Source of the DNA: Methylobacterium marchantiae
GTDB taxonomy: Bacteria > Pseudomonadota > Alphaproteobacteria > Rhizobiales > Beijerinckiaceae
DNA: 64,000 nt
Direction of reading: 5' to 3'
Assembly: GCF_022179405.1 (NCBI RefSeq)
Contig: NZ_BPQT01000001.1
Span: forward strand, 1-64,000
Positions 56,954 to 64,000 of this stretch are shown here, piece after piece (position 1 is the stretch's first letter; each line of letters starts with the position of its first letter). The position numbers and the translations under genes were made by a program. Below the pieces are notes generated by a model that had not been told where the DNA came from, made no database searches, and saw nothing but the letters and a program-made list of their open reading frames with translations.

Positions 56954-57079
56954 ACCCTCCCCCTCTGCGGGGGAGGGTGGTCGCGGAGCGACCGGGAGAG
57001 GGAAAGCCCTGTCCGGAACCGGCGCTCCCCTCTCCCGACCCGCTTCGCGGGCCACCCTCTCCCGCAAGGGGGAGAGGGA
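56954..57079. repeat. Compound palindromic repeat between mch and ligase gene
   Basis: The 126 bases contain CCCTCCCCCTCTGCGGGGGAGGG, TGGTCGCGGAGCGACCG and CCCTCTCCCGCAAGGGGGAGAGGG-type inverted repeats. The unit TGGTCGCGNAGCGACCGNGAGAGG recurs at 61826-61850, and CCCTCTCCC/GGGAGAGGG at 62806-62831. It resembles REP/BIME-type elements. The 18-mer GCCCTGTCCGGAACCGGC inside it (57006-57023) also occurs at 45717-45734. Confidence 0.75.
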
Positions 57080-57102
57080 TCGACGTCGAGGTTGCGAACA
57101 AC

Positions 57103-58017
57103 ATGCGCATCGGGCTCGCGGCCGATAACGGCAACTGGCACAAGGCCCGTCTGAGGGCCGCCCTCGAAAGCCTCGGCGCCGAGCCGGTGCTGTTCTCCCT
57201 GGCCGACGTGGCGGTGGTGACCGGCGGCGGCGAACCCCTGCGCGTCCCCGGATTCGAAGACCGGCTGCCCGACGGCGTCCTCCTGCGCACCATCGCCGGC
57301 GGCACCTTCGAGGCCACCACCATGCGGCTCGGCGTGCTGCACGCCCTCGTCGCCTCCGGGGTCACGGTGTGGAACTCGCCCGGCGCCATCGAGCGCTCGG
57401 TGGACAAGGCGATGACGAGCCTCCTCGTCGCCAGGGCCGGCCTGCCGACCCCCGACACCTTCGTCTTCTCCGGGCGCGACGCGGCGGCGGCCTGCGTCGC
57501 CCGCGAGGCGCGCCCCGGTGCGCCACTGGTGCTCAAACCGCTGTTCGGCTCGCAGGGGGAGGGGCTGCAGCTGATCGAACGGCCCGACGACCTGCCCGAC
57601 GAGGCGGCGGTGTCCCGCGTCTACTACCTGCAGCGCTACATCGCCCGGACCGACGGACTCTGGCGCGATTACCGCGTCTTCGTCTGCGAGGGCAGGGCCA
57701 TCGCAGCCATGATCCGCGAGGGCGACGGCTGGATCACCAACGTCCATCGCGGGGGCCGTCCGCTGCCCTGGGCGATGCCGGCGAAGGCCGCCGAACTCGC
57801 CGAGCGCGCGGCGGCGGCGGTGGGCGTCGATTATACCGGCATCGACCTCGTGGAGGACGGGGAGGGCGGCTATCTCGTCCTCGAGGTCAATTCCATGCCG
57901 GCCTGGTCCGGCCTGCAGCAGGTCACCGAGGTGGACATCGCCGGGGCGGTGGCGCGCGGCTTCCTCAACGCCGTGCGGGCGGTCAGACCGCCCCGGCTCG
58001 TGGCCGCCCTGGGATGA
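57103..58017 (+). CDS. RimK/MptN-like ATP-grasp ligase of the H4MPT cluster
   Basis: A 304-aa ATP-grasp ligase of the RimK type. Motifs are WNSPGAIERSVDKAMTSLLV, VLKPLFGSQGEGL (nucleotide-binding), LQRYIARTDGLWRDYRVFV and YLVLEVNSMPAWSG (metal-binding). In methanogens MptN adds glutamate to H4MPT, and RimK-like enzymes build polyglutamate tails, so glutamylation of H4MPT or of methylofuran is the likely role. It overlaps the CitG-like gene by 4 bases. ATG 57103 follows the repeat directly. Confidence 0.88.
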   Translation: MRIGLAADNGNWHKARLRAALESLGAEPVLFSLADVAVVTGGGEPLRVPGFEDRLPDGVLLRTIAGGTFEATTMRLGVLHALVASGVTVWNSPGAIERSVDKAMTSLLVARAGLPTPDTFVFSGRDAAAACVAREARPGAPLVLKPLFGSQGEGLQLIERPDDLPDEAAVSRVYYLQRYIARTDGLWRDYRVFVCEGRAIAAMIREGDGWITNVHRGGRPLPWAMPAKAAELAERAAAAVGVDYTGIDLVEDGEGGYLVLEVNSMPAWSGLQQVTEVDIAGAVARGFLNAVRAVRPPRLVAALG

Positions 58018-58859
58018 GCGGCCTCTCGCCGGAGACCATCGCCGAGGCCTATCGGGCGAGCTGTCTCGCCGAACTCGATGCCCTGAAGCCCGGCAACGTC
58101 CACGTCTTCGGCGACGGTCACCGCATGGCGGTGTCGGATTTCGTCGCCAGCGCCGACATTTCCGCCCCCCATCTGGCGGCACGAGGGGCGCGGGTCGGTC
58201 GGCGCGTGCTCGCCGCCATGGAGGCGACGCTCCACGCGGTGGGCCAGAACACCAATCTCGGCATCCTGCTCCTCTGCGCGCCCCTGGCACTGGCGGCCGA
58301 GCGCGGCGGCGGGTTGCGCGCGACCCTGGCCGACATCCTCGACGATCTCGATCCCACGGATGCCGCCGAGGTCTTCGCCGCGATCCGCGCCGCCGATCCG
58401 GGCGGCCTCGGCAGGGCCGAGCGCCACGACGTCACCGGGGCGGAGGCACCGGCCTCGCTCCACGCGGCCATGGCGGAGGCCGCCCCGCGCGATCGGATCG
58501 CCCGCGCCTACGTCACGGGCTTTGCCGACATCTTCGCCATCGGCCTGCCGGCCCTGGCGGCCGCACGGGACGAGGGGCTCACTCCTCCCTGGAGCACCAC
58601 GGCCGTGTTCCTCGGCTACCTCGCGTCCGTCCCCGACAGCCACGTGGCACGCAAGCACGGCCCGGAACGCGCCGAATCCCTGCGGGCCGAGGCGGTGGAC
58701 CTGCTCTCCCTCGATCTCGGGTCGCGCCCCGTCGCCGAACTCCTGGCGCGGGACCGCGCGTGGAAGCGCGAGAATCTCAATCCGGGCACCAGCGCGGACA
58801 TGACGGTGGCCACCCTCTTCGCCGACCGCCTGCTGGCGCGCGGGGCAGGCCTTCCCTGA
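58014..58859 (+). CDS. CitG-like (triphosphoribosyl-dephospho-CoA synthase) protein
   Basis: A 281-aa helical protein of the CitG/MdcB family. The motifs CLAELDALKPGNVH, ASADISAPHL, VGQNTNLGILLL and DSHVARKHGPE are visible. True CitG attaches ribose-triphosphate to dephospho-CoA; no citrate or malonate lyase is nearby. Its fixed place in methylotroph H4MPT clusters suggests a phosphoribosyl-transfer step in cofactor synthesis. It starts inside the end of the ligase gene. Confidence 0.86.
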   Translation: MSGLSPETIAEAYRASCLAELDALKPGNVHVFGDGHRMAVSDFVASADISAPHLAARGARVGRRVLAAMEATLHAVGQNTNLGILLLCAPLALAAERGGGLRATLADILDDLDPTDAAEVFAAIRAADPGGLGRAERHDVTGAEAPASLHAAMAEAAPRDRIARAYVTGFADIFAIGLPALAAARDEGLTPPWSTTAVFLGYLASVPDSHVARKHGPERAESLRAEAVDLLSLDLGSRPVAELLARDRAWKRENLNPGTSADMTVATLFADRLLARGAGLP

Positions 58860-59122
58860 ATTCGGCGGCCCGGCGATACGTAACACGCGCCTTAATCGGC
58901 GTGACGGTAGGTTCAACCCCCCGTTAGGCAAAGATTTTGCACGATTACGCCCCCCCTGCAGGGTTGTTACGGCCGAGGCCCCAGAGTAGGGTCCGCGCCG
59001 CGATCCGGGCAAACCGGTCCGGTCTCTATGGGGCTGGACGCCGTGAACAAGGATAGCTGCCGGCCGCGCCCATAAGCTCGGGGGCGGTCACGTCTTTTCA
59101 AGACTCCTGGGAGAAACCCCAC
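58860..59122 (+). promoter_or_regulatory. Leader region of fae
   Basis: 263 bases without a gene lie before fae. A gene of such abundance should have a strong promoter here; a less GC-rich stretch around 58925-58950 (AAAGATTTTGCACGATTACG) is the best place, but no sure -35/-10 pair can be named. The leader after it contains CCGG-rich inverted repeats. Confidence 0.4.
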
Positions 59123-59635
59123 ATGGCGAAGATCAACAAGGTTCTGGTCGGCGAGGCTCTCGTCGGCGACGGCAACGAGGTCGCCCACATCGATCTCATC
59201 ATCGGACCGCGCGGTTCGCCGGCCGAAGCCGCTTTCTGCAACGGCCTCGTGAACAACAAGCACGGCTTCACCAGCCTGCTCGCGGTCATCGCGCCGAACC
59301 TGCCCTGCAAGCCGAACACCCTGATGTTCAACAAGGTCACCATCAACGACGCCCGTCAGGCCGTCCAGATGTTCGGCCCCGCCCAGCACGGCGTTGCCAA
59401 GGCCGTGCAGGATTGCGTTGCCGAAGGCACCATCCCGGCCGACGAAGCCGACGACCTGTTCATCCTGGTCGGCGTGTTCATCCACTGGGAAGCGGCCGAC
59501 GACGCCAAGATCCAGAAGTACAACTACGACGCCGTGAAGCTCTCCATCGAGCGCGCCGTCAAGGGCGAGCCCACCGCTGCCACCGTCACCGAGCAGCGCA
59601 ACTCCGCTTCGCACCCCTTCGCGTCGAACGCTTAG
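59123..59635 (+). CDS. fae: Formaldehyde-activating enzyme
   Basis: A 170-aa Fae, which speeds condensation of formaldehyde with H4MPT to methylene-H4MPT, the entry to the pathway. The sequence follows the Methylobacterium enzyme closely ([39 protein letters not shown]). His22 in EVAHID is the conserved His proposed to act as acid. The ribosome site GGGAGA and very biased codons suggest high expression, and a UUCG-loop terminator follows. Confidence 0.98.
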   Translation: MAKINKVLVGEALVGDGNEVAHIDLIIGPRGSPAEAAFCNGLVNNKHGFTSLLAVIAPNLPCKPNTLMFNKVTINDARQAVQMFGPAQHGVAKAVQDCVAEGTIPADEADDLFILVGVFIHWEAADDAKIQKYNYDAVKLSIERAVKGEPTAATVTEQRNSASHPFASNA

Positions 59636-59730
59636 ATCGGGGACAGTCCTGGGCAGAGCGCGCCTCCGCCCGCACCGCGGGGCCTGCTCCAGCGACTGGC
59701 TTCCATCTTCCTCGGACGATGAAACATGAA

Positions 59731-59760
59731 ACGGGGCGGCTTCGGCCGCCTCGTTTTTTT
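59731..59760. terminator. Terminator after fae with UUCG loop
   Basis: Arms ACGGGGCGGC and GCCGCCTCGT (one G-U pair) close a TTCG tetraloop and are followed by seven T residues. It ends the fae transcript and faces the convergent HisA/F-like gene. Confidence 0.9.
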
Positions 59761-59774
59761 ATGGCTGATGCGGG

Positions 59775-60458
59775 TCACCCGCGCAGCGTCCCGTCGTGGA
59801 TCGCGGAGGCCACCAGCGCCCCGGCGACGCCGATCGCCTGGAGCGCGGCGACATCCTCCGGCCCGCGCACCCCTCCCGCCGCGTAGAGCCGCGTCGCCGG
59901 GCTGATCGCCCGGACCTCCGACAGGCGGGACAGATCCGGCCCGGCCCCGGCTCCCACGCGGCTCAGGGTCATCACGATGACCTCGGAGGGCCAGTGCGCC
60001 GGCTCGTCGTGCAAGTCCGGCGGCCCCATCCGTTCCGCTCCCCTGGTATCGAGGGAGAAGACCGCGCGATTCCCCAGCGCCTTCACCAGACCGGCATCGT
60101 TCTGGCTCTCGCTGCCGATCACCGGGCGCCCCAGCCCCTCCCGCAGGAAGGCATCGACGCCGGAGGCCTTCGCGAACCCCGCATCGACCCAGAAGGCGAC
60201 GCCCGGGCAGGCGAGCGCGATTCGCCTCAGGCTGTCGAGATCGGGCGGCGTGCCGTCGATGATGGCGTCGAGATCGGCCACGTAGAGGATGCCGGCGGCG
60301 GTGGCGTCGATGAGTCCCCGCGCGACGTCCCCGGGCGACGATCCCTTTGCCAAGGGCGTCACGATCGGGGCATAGGAGGCGCGGTCCCCGGCCCTGGCCC
60401 GCACCACCTGACCGTGGCGCAGGTCGATCACCGGAACGATCCGAAACCCGTCCTTCAT
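59775..60458 (-). CDS. HisA/HisF-related protein of the H4MPT cluster
   Basis: A 227-aa TIM barrel protein like HisA (IVPVIDLRHGQVVRA at the start, YVADLDAIIDG, LYAAGGVRGPEDV). It fits the HisA/HisF-related family shared by methanogens and methylotrophs (TIGR00734 type). It is not in a histidine operon, so a sugar-phosphate isomerisation step in methanofuran or H4MPT synthesis is inferred. It converges on fae and is divergent from the TIGR03123 gene, 27 bases away. Confidence 0.88.
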   Translation of the reverse strand: MKDGFRIVPVIDLRHGQVVRARAGDRASYAPIVTPLAKGSSPGDVARGLIDATAAGILYVADLDAIIDGTPPDLDSLRRIALACPGVAFWVDAGFAKASGVDAFLREGLGRPVIGSESQNDAGLVKALGNRAVFSLDTRGAERMGPPDLHDEPAHWPSEVIVMTLSRVGAGAGPDLSRLSEVRAISPATRLYAAGGVRGPEDVAALQAIGVAGALVASAIHDGTLRG

Positions 60459-60485
60459 CCCGTTCCTCCCTGTACGGACCTGCCC

Positions 60486-61571
60486 GTGACGCCTGCCGCA
60501 TCCACGCACGACCCGGTGATCGGCTGGGATCTCGGAGGGGTCCATGTCAAGGCGGCCCTGGTCCGCGGCGGCCGTGTGGAGGCCGTCGTCCAGGCACCGT
60601 GCCGCCTCTGGCGCGGGCTGCCCGCCCTCGACGAGACCTTTTCGCAACTGCCGGACTGGGCGCGCGCGCAGGCCGACCACGTGGTCACCATGACCGGCGA
60701 ACTCACCGACTGCTTCTCCGACCGCACCGACGGCGTGGCGCAGCTCTCGGCCTGGGCGGAGGCGCATCTCTCCGGTCCGGTGCGGATCTATGGCGGGCGT
60801 GCCGGGCTCCTCGCGCCCGACGCGGCGCAGGCATCCGCCCTCGACGTCGCCTCGGCCAATTGGCACGCCACCGCCGCCCTCATCGGCCGCCACGCGGCGA
60901 ACGCGCTCCTCGTCGATATCGGCTCCACCACCGCCGACCTGATCCCCATCGTCGGAGGCCGCCCGGCGGCAGCCGGCTACAGCGACGCCGAGCGCCTTGA
61001 GACGGGCGAGCTCGTCTATTCCGGCGTGGTGCGCACGCCCGTCCTCGCCTTCACCGCCTCGGCACCGTTCAAGGGCAGGCGGACCGGAATGATGGCCGAG
61101 ACCTTCGCCACCACGGCCGACGTCTACCGCCTCACCGGCGACCTGCCCGAGGGCGCCGACCAGCAGCACAGCGCCGACATGAAGGGCAAGTCGATCCCCG
61201 AGACCGAGATCCGCCTCGCCCGGATGATCGGCCGCGACCATGCGGAAGGTACCTCTGCCGATTGGCGGGCGCTCGCGGCGCATTTTTCCGAATGCCAGCT
61301 CCGCCCGCTCCACGACGCGGCGGCGATCCTGCTCTCGCGTCCCGACATCGCGGCGGACGCGCCGCTCGTCGTCTGCGGGGCGGGGCGGTTCCTCGCCGAG
61401 CGCCTGGCCCGGCGCCTGGGGCGCCCGTCCGTGGCGCTCACCGACCTCATCGCCCCGTTCCTCGCCGAGGACGGTGCCGACTGGGCCTCGACCTGCGGCC
61501 CCGCCGTCGCGGTGGCGCTGCTGGTCGCCGATCCCGCCCGACTCCAAGGAGCCCCGAAGGAGACCTCATGA
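60486..61571 (+). CDS. H4MPT-linked C1 pathway protein (TIGR03123, ASKHA-like)
   Basis: A 361-aa protein starting with GTG, with the phosphate-binding motifs DPVIGWDLGGVHVKAAL and LLVDIGSTTADLIPI of the ASKHA/hydantoinase-A fold. It fits the family annotated as a probable H4MPT-linked C1 transfer pathway protein. The exact activity is unknown; a kinase or ATP-dependent ligase role is possible. Its stop overlaps the next small gene by 4 bases. Confidence 0.87.
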   Translation: MTPAASTHDPVIGWDLGGVHVKAALVRGGRVEAVVQAPCRLWRGLPALDETFSQLPDWARAQADHVVTMTGELTDCFSDRTDGVAQLSAWAEAHLSGPVRIYGGRAGLLAPDAAQASALDVASANWHATAALIGRHAANALLVDIGSTTADLIPIVGGRPAAAGYSDAERLETGELVYSGVVRTPVLAFTASAPFKGRRTGMMAETFATTADVYRLTGDLPEGADQQHSADMKGKSIPETEIRLARMIGRDHAEGTSADWRALAAHFSECQLRPLHDAAAILLSRPDIAADAPLVVCGAGRFLAERLARRLGRPSVALTDLIAPFLAEDGADWASTCGPAVAVALLVADPARLQGAPKETS

Positions 61572-61768
61572 GCGCCACGCACAAACTCGCCCGCATCCTC
61601 GCCACCCGCTCCGGTCAGGGGATCGAACTGGCCCTGGCCACGGAGAGCGGCCAGACCCTCAAGGTGCTGGCGAGCCAGGACCAGATCGACATGCTGGTGG
61701 ACGAGTTGGAGGACATCCTGAATTCGCCCGTCGAGCCCGGCGACGACGAGCCGCCGGCGGCGGCGTGA
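61568..61768 (+). CDS. Small protein coupled to TIGR03123 gene (66 aa)
   Basis: A 66-aa protein (LARILATRSGQGIELALA, then QDQIDMLVDELEDIL with an acidic tail). It begins at an ATGA overlap with the TIGR03123 gene, so the two are co-translated. A ribosome site (AAGGAG) stands inside the previous gene. I know no function; a small partner subunit is likely. Confidence 0.72.
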   Translation: MSATHKLARILATRSGQGIELALATESGQTLKVLASQDQIDMLVDELEDILNSPVEPGDDEPPAAA

Positions 61769-61825
61769 TCGTTCTGTGACCCTTCCCCATGGACCTTGGG
61801 CTTGCCGAACCTGATGTGGGGGAAG

Positions 61826-61850
61826 TGGTCGCGCAGCGACCGAGAGAGGG
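61826..61850. repeat. Second copy of the TGGTCGCG palindrome
   Basis: TGGTCGCGCAGCGACCGAGAGAGGG differs from the copy at 56979-57003 at only two or three bases. It lies between the 66-aa gene and the convergent beta-propeller gene, where it could fold into a terminator-like hairpin. Confidence 0.7.
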
Positions 61851-61865
61851 GACGGCCTCTCTCGC

Positions 61866-62795
61866 CTACCGCAAGAAGTCCCCGAAGGACCGTGGACCGT
61901 CCGGCACGGGGATGTCCTTGAGCGGCTTCAGCGTCGTCGCGTCGATGACGCCGAGCGTGTTGGTGCCCCAGTTCGTCACGTAGATGCGGCTGCCGTCGCG
62001 GGAGGCGGCAATGCCCTCCGGGTGGTCGCCGACATCGATGGCGGCGACGTTGGTGAGGGTCTTCAGGTTGAACACCGTGACGGTGTTCGAATACTGGTCG
62101 GTGACGAAGCCCCGCGTGTCGGTGAGCGCCACCACATAGGGCCGCTCGCCGGTGGTGACCCGGCCGAATTCGCGGCGCTCGGCCACATCGATGACGGACA
62201 CGTCGTTCGAGGTGACGTTGGCGGTGTAGGCCCGCGTTCCCGTCGCATCGAGGGTGATCCCGAACGGATGCTCGCCGACGGGAATCTTCACCGTCTCGGT
62301 GGCGGTGGCGGCATCGACCACGGAGACGGAATTGCCCTCGCGGTTGGCCACCAGGATCGTGGCGCCGTCGGGCGTCACCGCGATGCCGGACGGCGAAGCG
62401 CCGACTTGGATCTCGGTCTCGATCTTGGCACCGTCGGGCGAGATCACGAAAATCCGGCTGCCATACCAGTCGGCGACGTAGACCGCGCCGGATTTCGGGT
62501 TGACGGCGATGCCGAGCGGGCCGCCGGGGACGGGAAGGGTGCTCGTCACCGTGCGGGCCTCGAGATCGACGACCGCGATGCCGTGGCCCTCGGGCCGGGT
62601 GACGTAGGCCGTCCTGCGATCGGGCGAGAGGGCGATGCCGGCAGGCGCGCCGTCGACCGGAATCTGCGCGACCACCGTGTCGGTGTCGAGATCGACCACG
62701 GCGAGGATATTCGCCCCCTGCGCCGTGACGAGGGCTTCCTCGGCGAGGGCCGGGGACGCGGTCAGCGCGAGCGCGAGGGTGGCTGCACGCGCCAT
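61866..62795 (-). CDS. YncE-like secreted beta-propeller protein
   Basis: A 309-aa protein with a signal peptide (MARAATLALALTASPALA) and about seven YVTN/YncE-type repeats, for example AGIALSPDRRTAYVTRPEG and DGSRIYVTNWGTNTLGVID. The fold is a periplasmic propeller. Similar proteins occur with PQQ-linked or cytochrome systems, but nothing here shows the partner. ATG 62795 is chosen over 62921, which would start inside a palindromic repeat. It lies next to the H4MPT cluster. Confidence 0.85.
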   Translation of the reverse strand: MARAATLALALTASPALAEEALVTAQGANILAVVDLDTDTVVAQIPVDGAPAGIALSPDRRTAYVTRPEGHGIAVVDLEARTVTSTLPVPGGPLGIAVNPKSGAVYVADWYGSRIFVISPDGAKIETEIQVGASPSGIAVTPDGATILVANREGNSVSVVDAATATETVKIPVGEHPFGITLDATGTRAYTANVTSNDVSVIDVAERREFGRVTTGERPYVVALTDTRGFVTDQYSNTVTVFNLKTLTNVAAIDVGDHPEGIAASRDGSRIYVTNWGTNTLGVIDATTLKPLKDIPVPDGPRSFGDFLR

Positions 62796-62805
62796 CCCGG
62801 CAATC

Positions 62806-62831
62806 CCCTCTCCCCGCCGGCAGGGAGAGGG
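62806..62831. repeat. CCCTCTCCC/GGGAGAGGG inverted repeat
   Basis: A perfect 9-base inverted repeat with an 8-base loop lies just upstream of the beta-propeller gene. It is of the same type as parts of the 56954-57079 repeat. Confidence 0.65.
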
Positions 62832-62949
62832 CCGCGACGGCCCCGTCGTCGGGGCGGCGCGGCGGCGGCCGAAGGTGAGGGGGCGGAGCCGATGGCGTCT
62901 CATCCGGAATGCCTCCCTCACCGTCGCCGTGCCTTGGAAAACGCTCCGA

Positions 62950-63480
62950 TCAGGAACCCTTCTCGGCCTTGGCCTTCAGGTTCTCCAGGCCGGCCTTGTA
63001 GAGGCCGAGGACGGCGGCCTTCGAGGCGTCGTCGTTCAGGTCCGGCGGCGGATCGTTGTTCATGTAGCCGCGGTAGAACGCACCGCGCCAGGTGACCTTG
63101 GTCTTGGCGCCGTCGCCCGAGAGTTCGATGGTCGAGGAATAGTCGTTCACCGGCAGGGTCTTCACGTCGACCTTGTCGATCCGGTACATGTAGGTCTTCT
63201 TCTCGGCATCGTACTTGGCGAGCTCTTCCTCGACCGTGGCGCCGCCCTTCAGCGTCAGCACGCGGGTGGCCTTCACGTCGTTGCCGCCCTTGCCCTCGGT
63301 CTTCTCGACCACCGGAATCCAGCTGGCATCCTGAAAGTTGCCGACCAGGGCCCAGACCTTGTCGGCCGGAGCATTGATCTCGATGCTCTCGGAGACCTTC
63401 TGGCGGGTCGGGCCGTGGGCCTGCGCCGCGTAGGACACCGTAGCGAGCGCCGCCACAGCGGCCAGCGTCTTGAATCTCAT
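62950..63480 (-). CDS. SRPBCC-fold secreted protein
   Basis: A 176-aa protein with a signal peptide (MRFKTLAAVAALATVSYAAQA) followed by a START/SRPBCC domain: SESIEINAPADKVWALVGNFQDASWIP, later TKVTWRGAFYRGYMNNDP. Such domains bind hydrophobic ligands. GAGGAGACAGGG before ATG 63480 is a good ribosome site. It lies between the beta-propeller and the DUF447 gene in one direction. Confidence 0.87.
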   Translation of the reverse strand: MRFKTLAAVAALATVSYAAQAHGPTRQKVSESIEINAPADKVWALVGNFQDASWIPVVEKTEGKGGNDVKATRVLTLKGGATVEEELAKYDAEKKTYMYRIDKVDVKTLPVNDYSSTIELSGDGAKTKVTWRGAFYRGYMNNDPPPDLNDDASKAAVLGLYKAGLENLKAKAEKGS

Positions 63481-63508
63481 CAACCCTGTCTCCTCGGGAA
63501 CGCACCTT

Positions 63509-64000
63509 CTAGGGTGCTTGGGGGGCTCGTGCGAGGACCGGCTCGTCGCGCCCGAGGGCGGCGGCGACCTTGTCCTCGATCCAGTCCCAGGCCTCGCGCT
63601 CGGCGGGCCCGGCTGTCTTGGATATCGCGATGGCGTGGTAGCGCATCTCCGTCAGGATCTTGTCCGGCTCCAGCATGTGCAGGCGCGTCGACAGGATCGC
63701 CGCCTCCAGCACCGCCGCCTGCGCCCGGTTGTAGCCGAAGAACGGCGTGTGGCTGGCGCTGTGTACCATGCGGGCGCGGTAGCGCGGGCGCGTCGCATCG
63801 TCCTCCACAGCGATCACCTCGAACTCGGCATGGCCGAAGCTCTCGGCGAGGCGCCGGCCGGAAATGCGGTCGCAGGGCAGGGTCGCCCAGTCGCGCCGCC
63901 CGGTCACCGCGCCGGCGATCACCCGCACGTCGCTGGGGCTCGATGCGGCGAAGACCGGGTTGGCGTCGAGGTTGAGGATGGTGGGCGAGGGCCGGAACGG
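63509..64000 (-). CDS. DUF447 family protein (5' end beyond window)
   Basis: The C-terminal 163 residues of a DUF447 protein; the reading frame is open to the window edge, so the start is missing. Seen are ILNLDANPVF, VIAGAVTGRRDWATLPCD, ESFGHAEFEVIAVEDD, TPFFGYNRAQAAVLEAAILSTR and ISKTAGPAEREAWDWIE. DUF447 proteins occur in methanogens and H4MPT-using bacteria and have a flavin-reductase-like split-barrel fold. The link to the H4MPT pathway is inferred from phylogenetic spread and position. Confidence 0.85.
   Translation of the reverse strand, partial: PFRPSPTILNLDANPVFAASSPSDVRVIAGAVTGRRDWATLPCDRISGRRLAESFGHAEFEVIAVEDDATRPRYRARMVHSASHTPFFGYNRAQAAVLEAAILSTRLHMLEPDKILTEMRYHAIAISKTAGPAEREAWDWIEDKVAAALGRDEPVLARAPQAP

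Overview
The window is chromosomal DNA of a methylotrophic alphaproteobacterium, almost certainly Methylobacterium/Methylorubrum or a very close relative. The evidence is the tetrahydromethanopterin (H4MPT) formaldehyde-oxidation cluster at 47.7-61.8 kb, a 170-aa formaldehyde-activating enzyme that closely matches the Methylobacterium form as I recall it, high GC content, and a rhizobial-type order for the suf and pdxH-dnaJ-fabI genes. No tRNA, rRNA, CRISPR array, insertion sequence or prophage was seen.

1-10 kb: xseB, a tyrosine-phosphatase-like protein, an HD hydrolase, DNA glycosylase tag, the folate-binding Fe-S protein ygfZ, a dihydroorotase-type amidohydrolase, a run of small minus-strand genes (TIGR02301 protein, NUDIX hydrolase, predicted secreted protein, SDR), and an HxlR regulator divergent from doxX-like and SDR genes. 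10-18 kb: pdxH, an RT0821-type lipoprotein, a DnaJ chaperone, fabI, a membrane protein, an AAA ATPase, a PPK2-type kinase and a histidine phosphatase. 18-23 kb: one 1383-aa Pls/PosA-type NRPS-like protein, then a two-gene DUF5397/VapD toxin-antitoxin-like pair.

23.5-32 kb: the SUF iron-sulfur operon (NifS/IscS-type desulfurase, sufB, a frameshifted coiled-coil gene, sufC, sufD, sufS, sufT-like, sufA). It is preceded by two Irr/ICE-like palindromes and interrupted by hairpins, a 111-bp palindromic repeat and an antisense Uma2 gene. 32-41 kb: a diguanylate cyclase, an RhlE-type RNA helicase, an NCS1 transporter with a hydantoin-racemase-like gene that lacks its second cysteine, and a compact unit made of a membrane protein, a winged-helix regulator, a second-type cis-prenyltransferase and a BchE-like B12/radical-SAM enzyme. 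Two copies of the same palindrome (ACTTTG-N5-CAAAGT) flank the regulator pair. This unit is the best candidate for an undescribed system. 41-47 kb: a Tat-exported PhoX phosphatase, parE and an outer-membrane beta-barrel protein.

47.6-64 kb: the H4MPT/methanofuran C1 island. On the minus strand fhcB-fhcA-fhcD-fhcC encode the formyltransferase/hydrolase complex. Divergently, orf4/mptG, mtdB, an ATP-grasp gene, mch, a RimK/MptN-like ligase, a CitG-like gene and fae run rightward. A HisA/F-like gene, a TIGR03123 gene and an overlapping 66-aa gene follow, then a YncE-like beta-propeller, an SRPBCC protein and a DUF447 gene cut by the window end. Together Fae, MtdB, Mch and Fhc oxidise formaldehyde to formate on H4MPT, while mptG and the ligase-like genes probably serve H4MPT or methanofuran synthesis.
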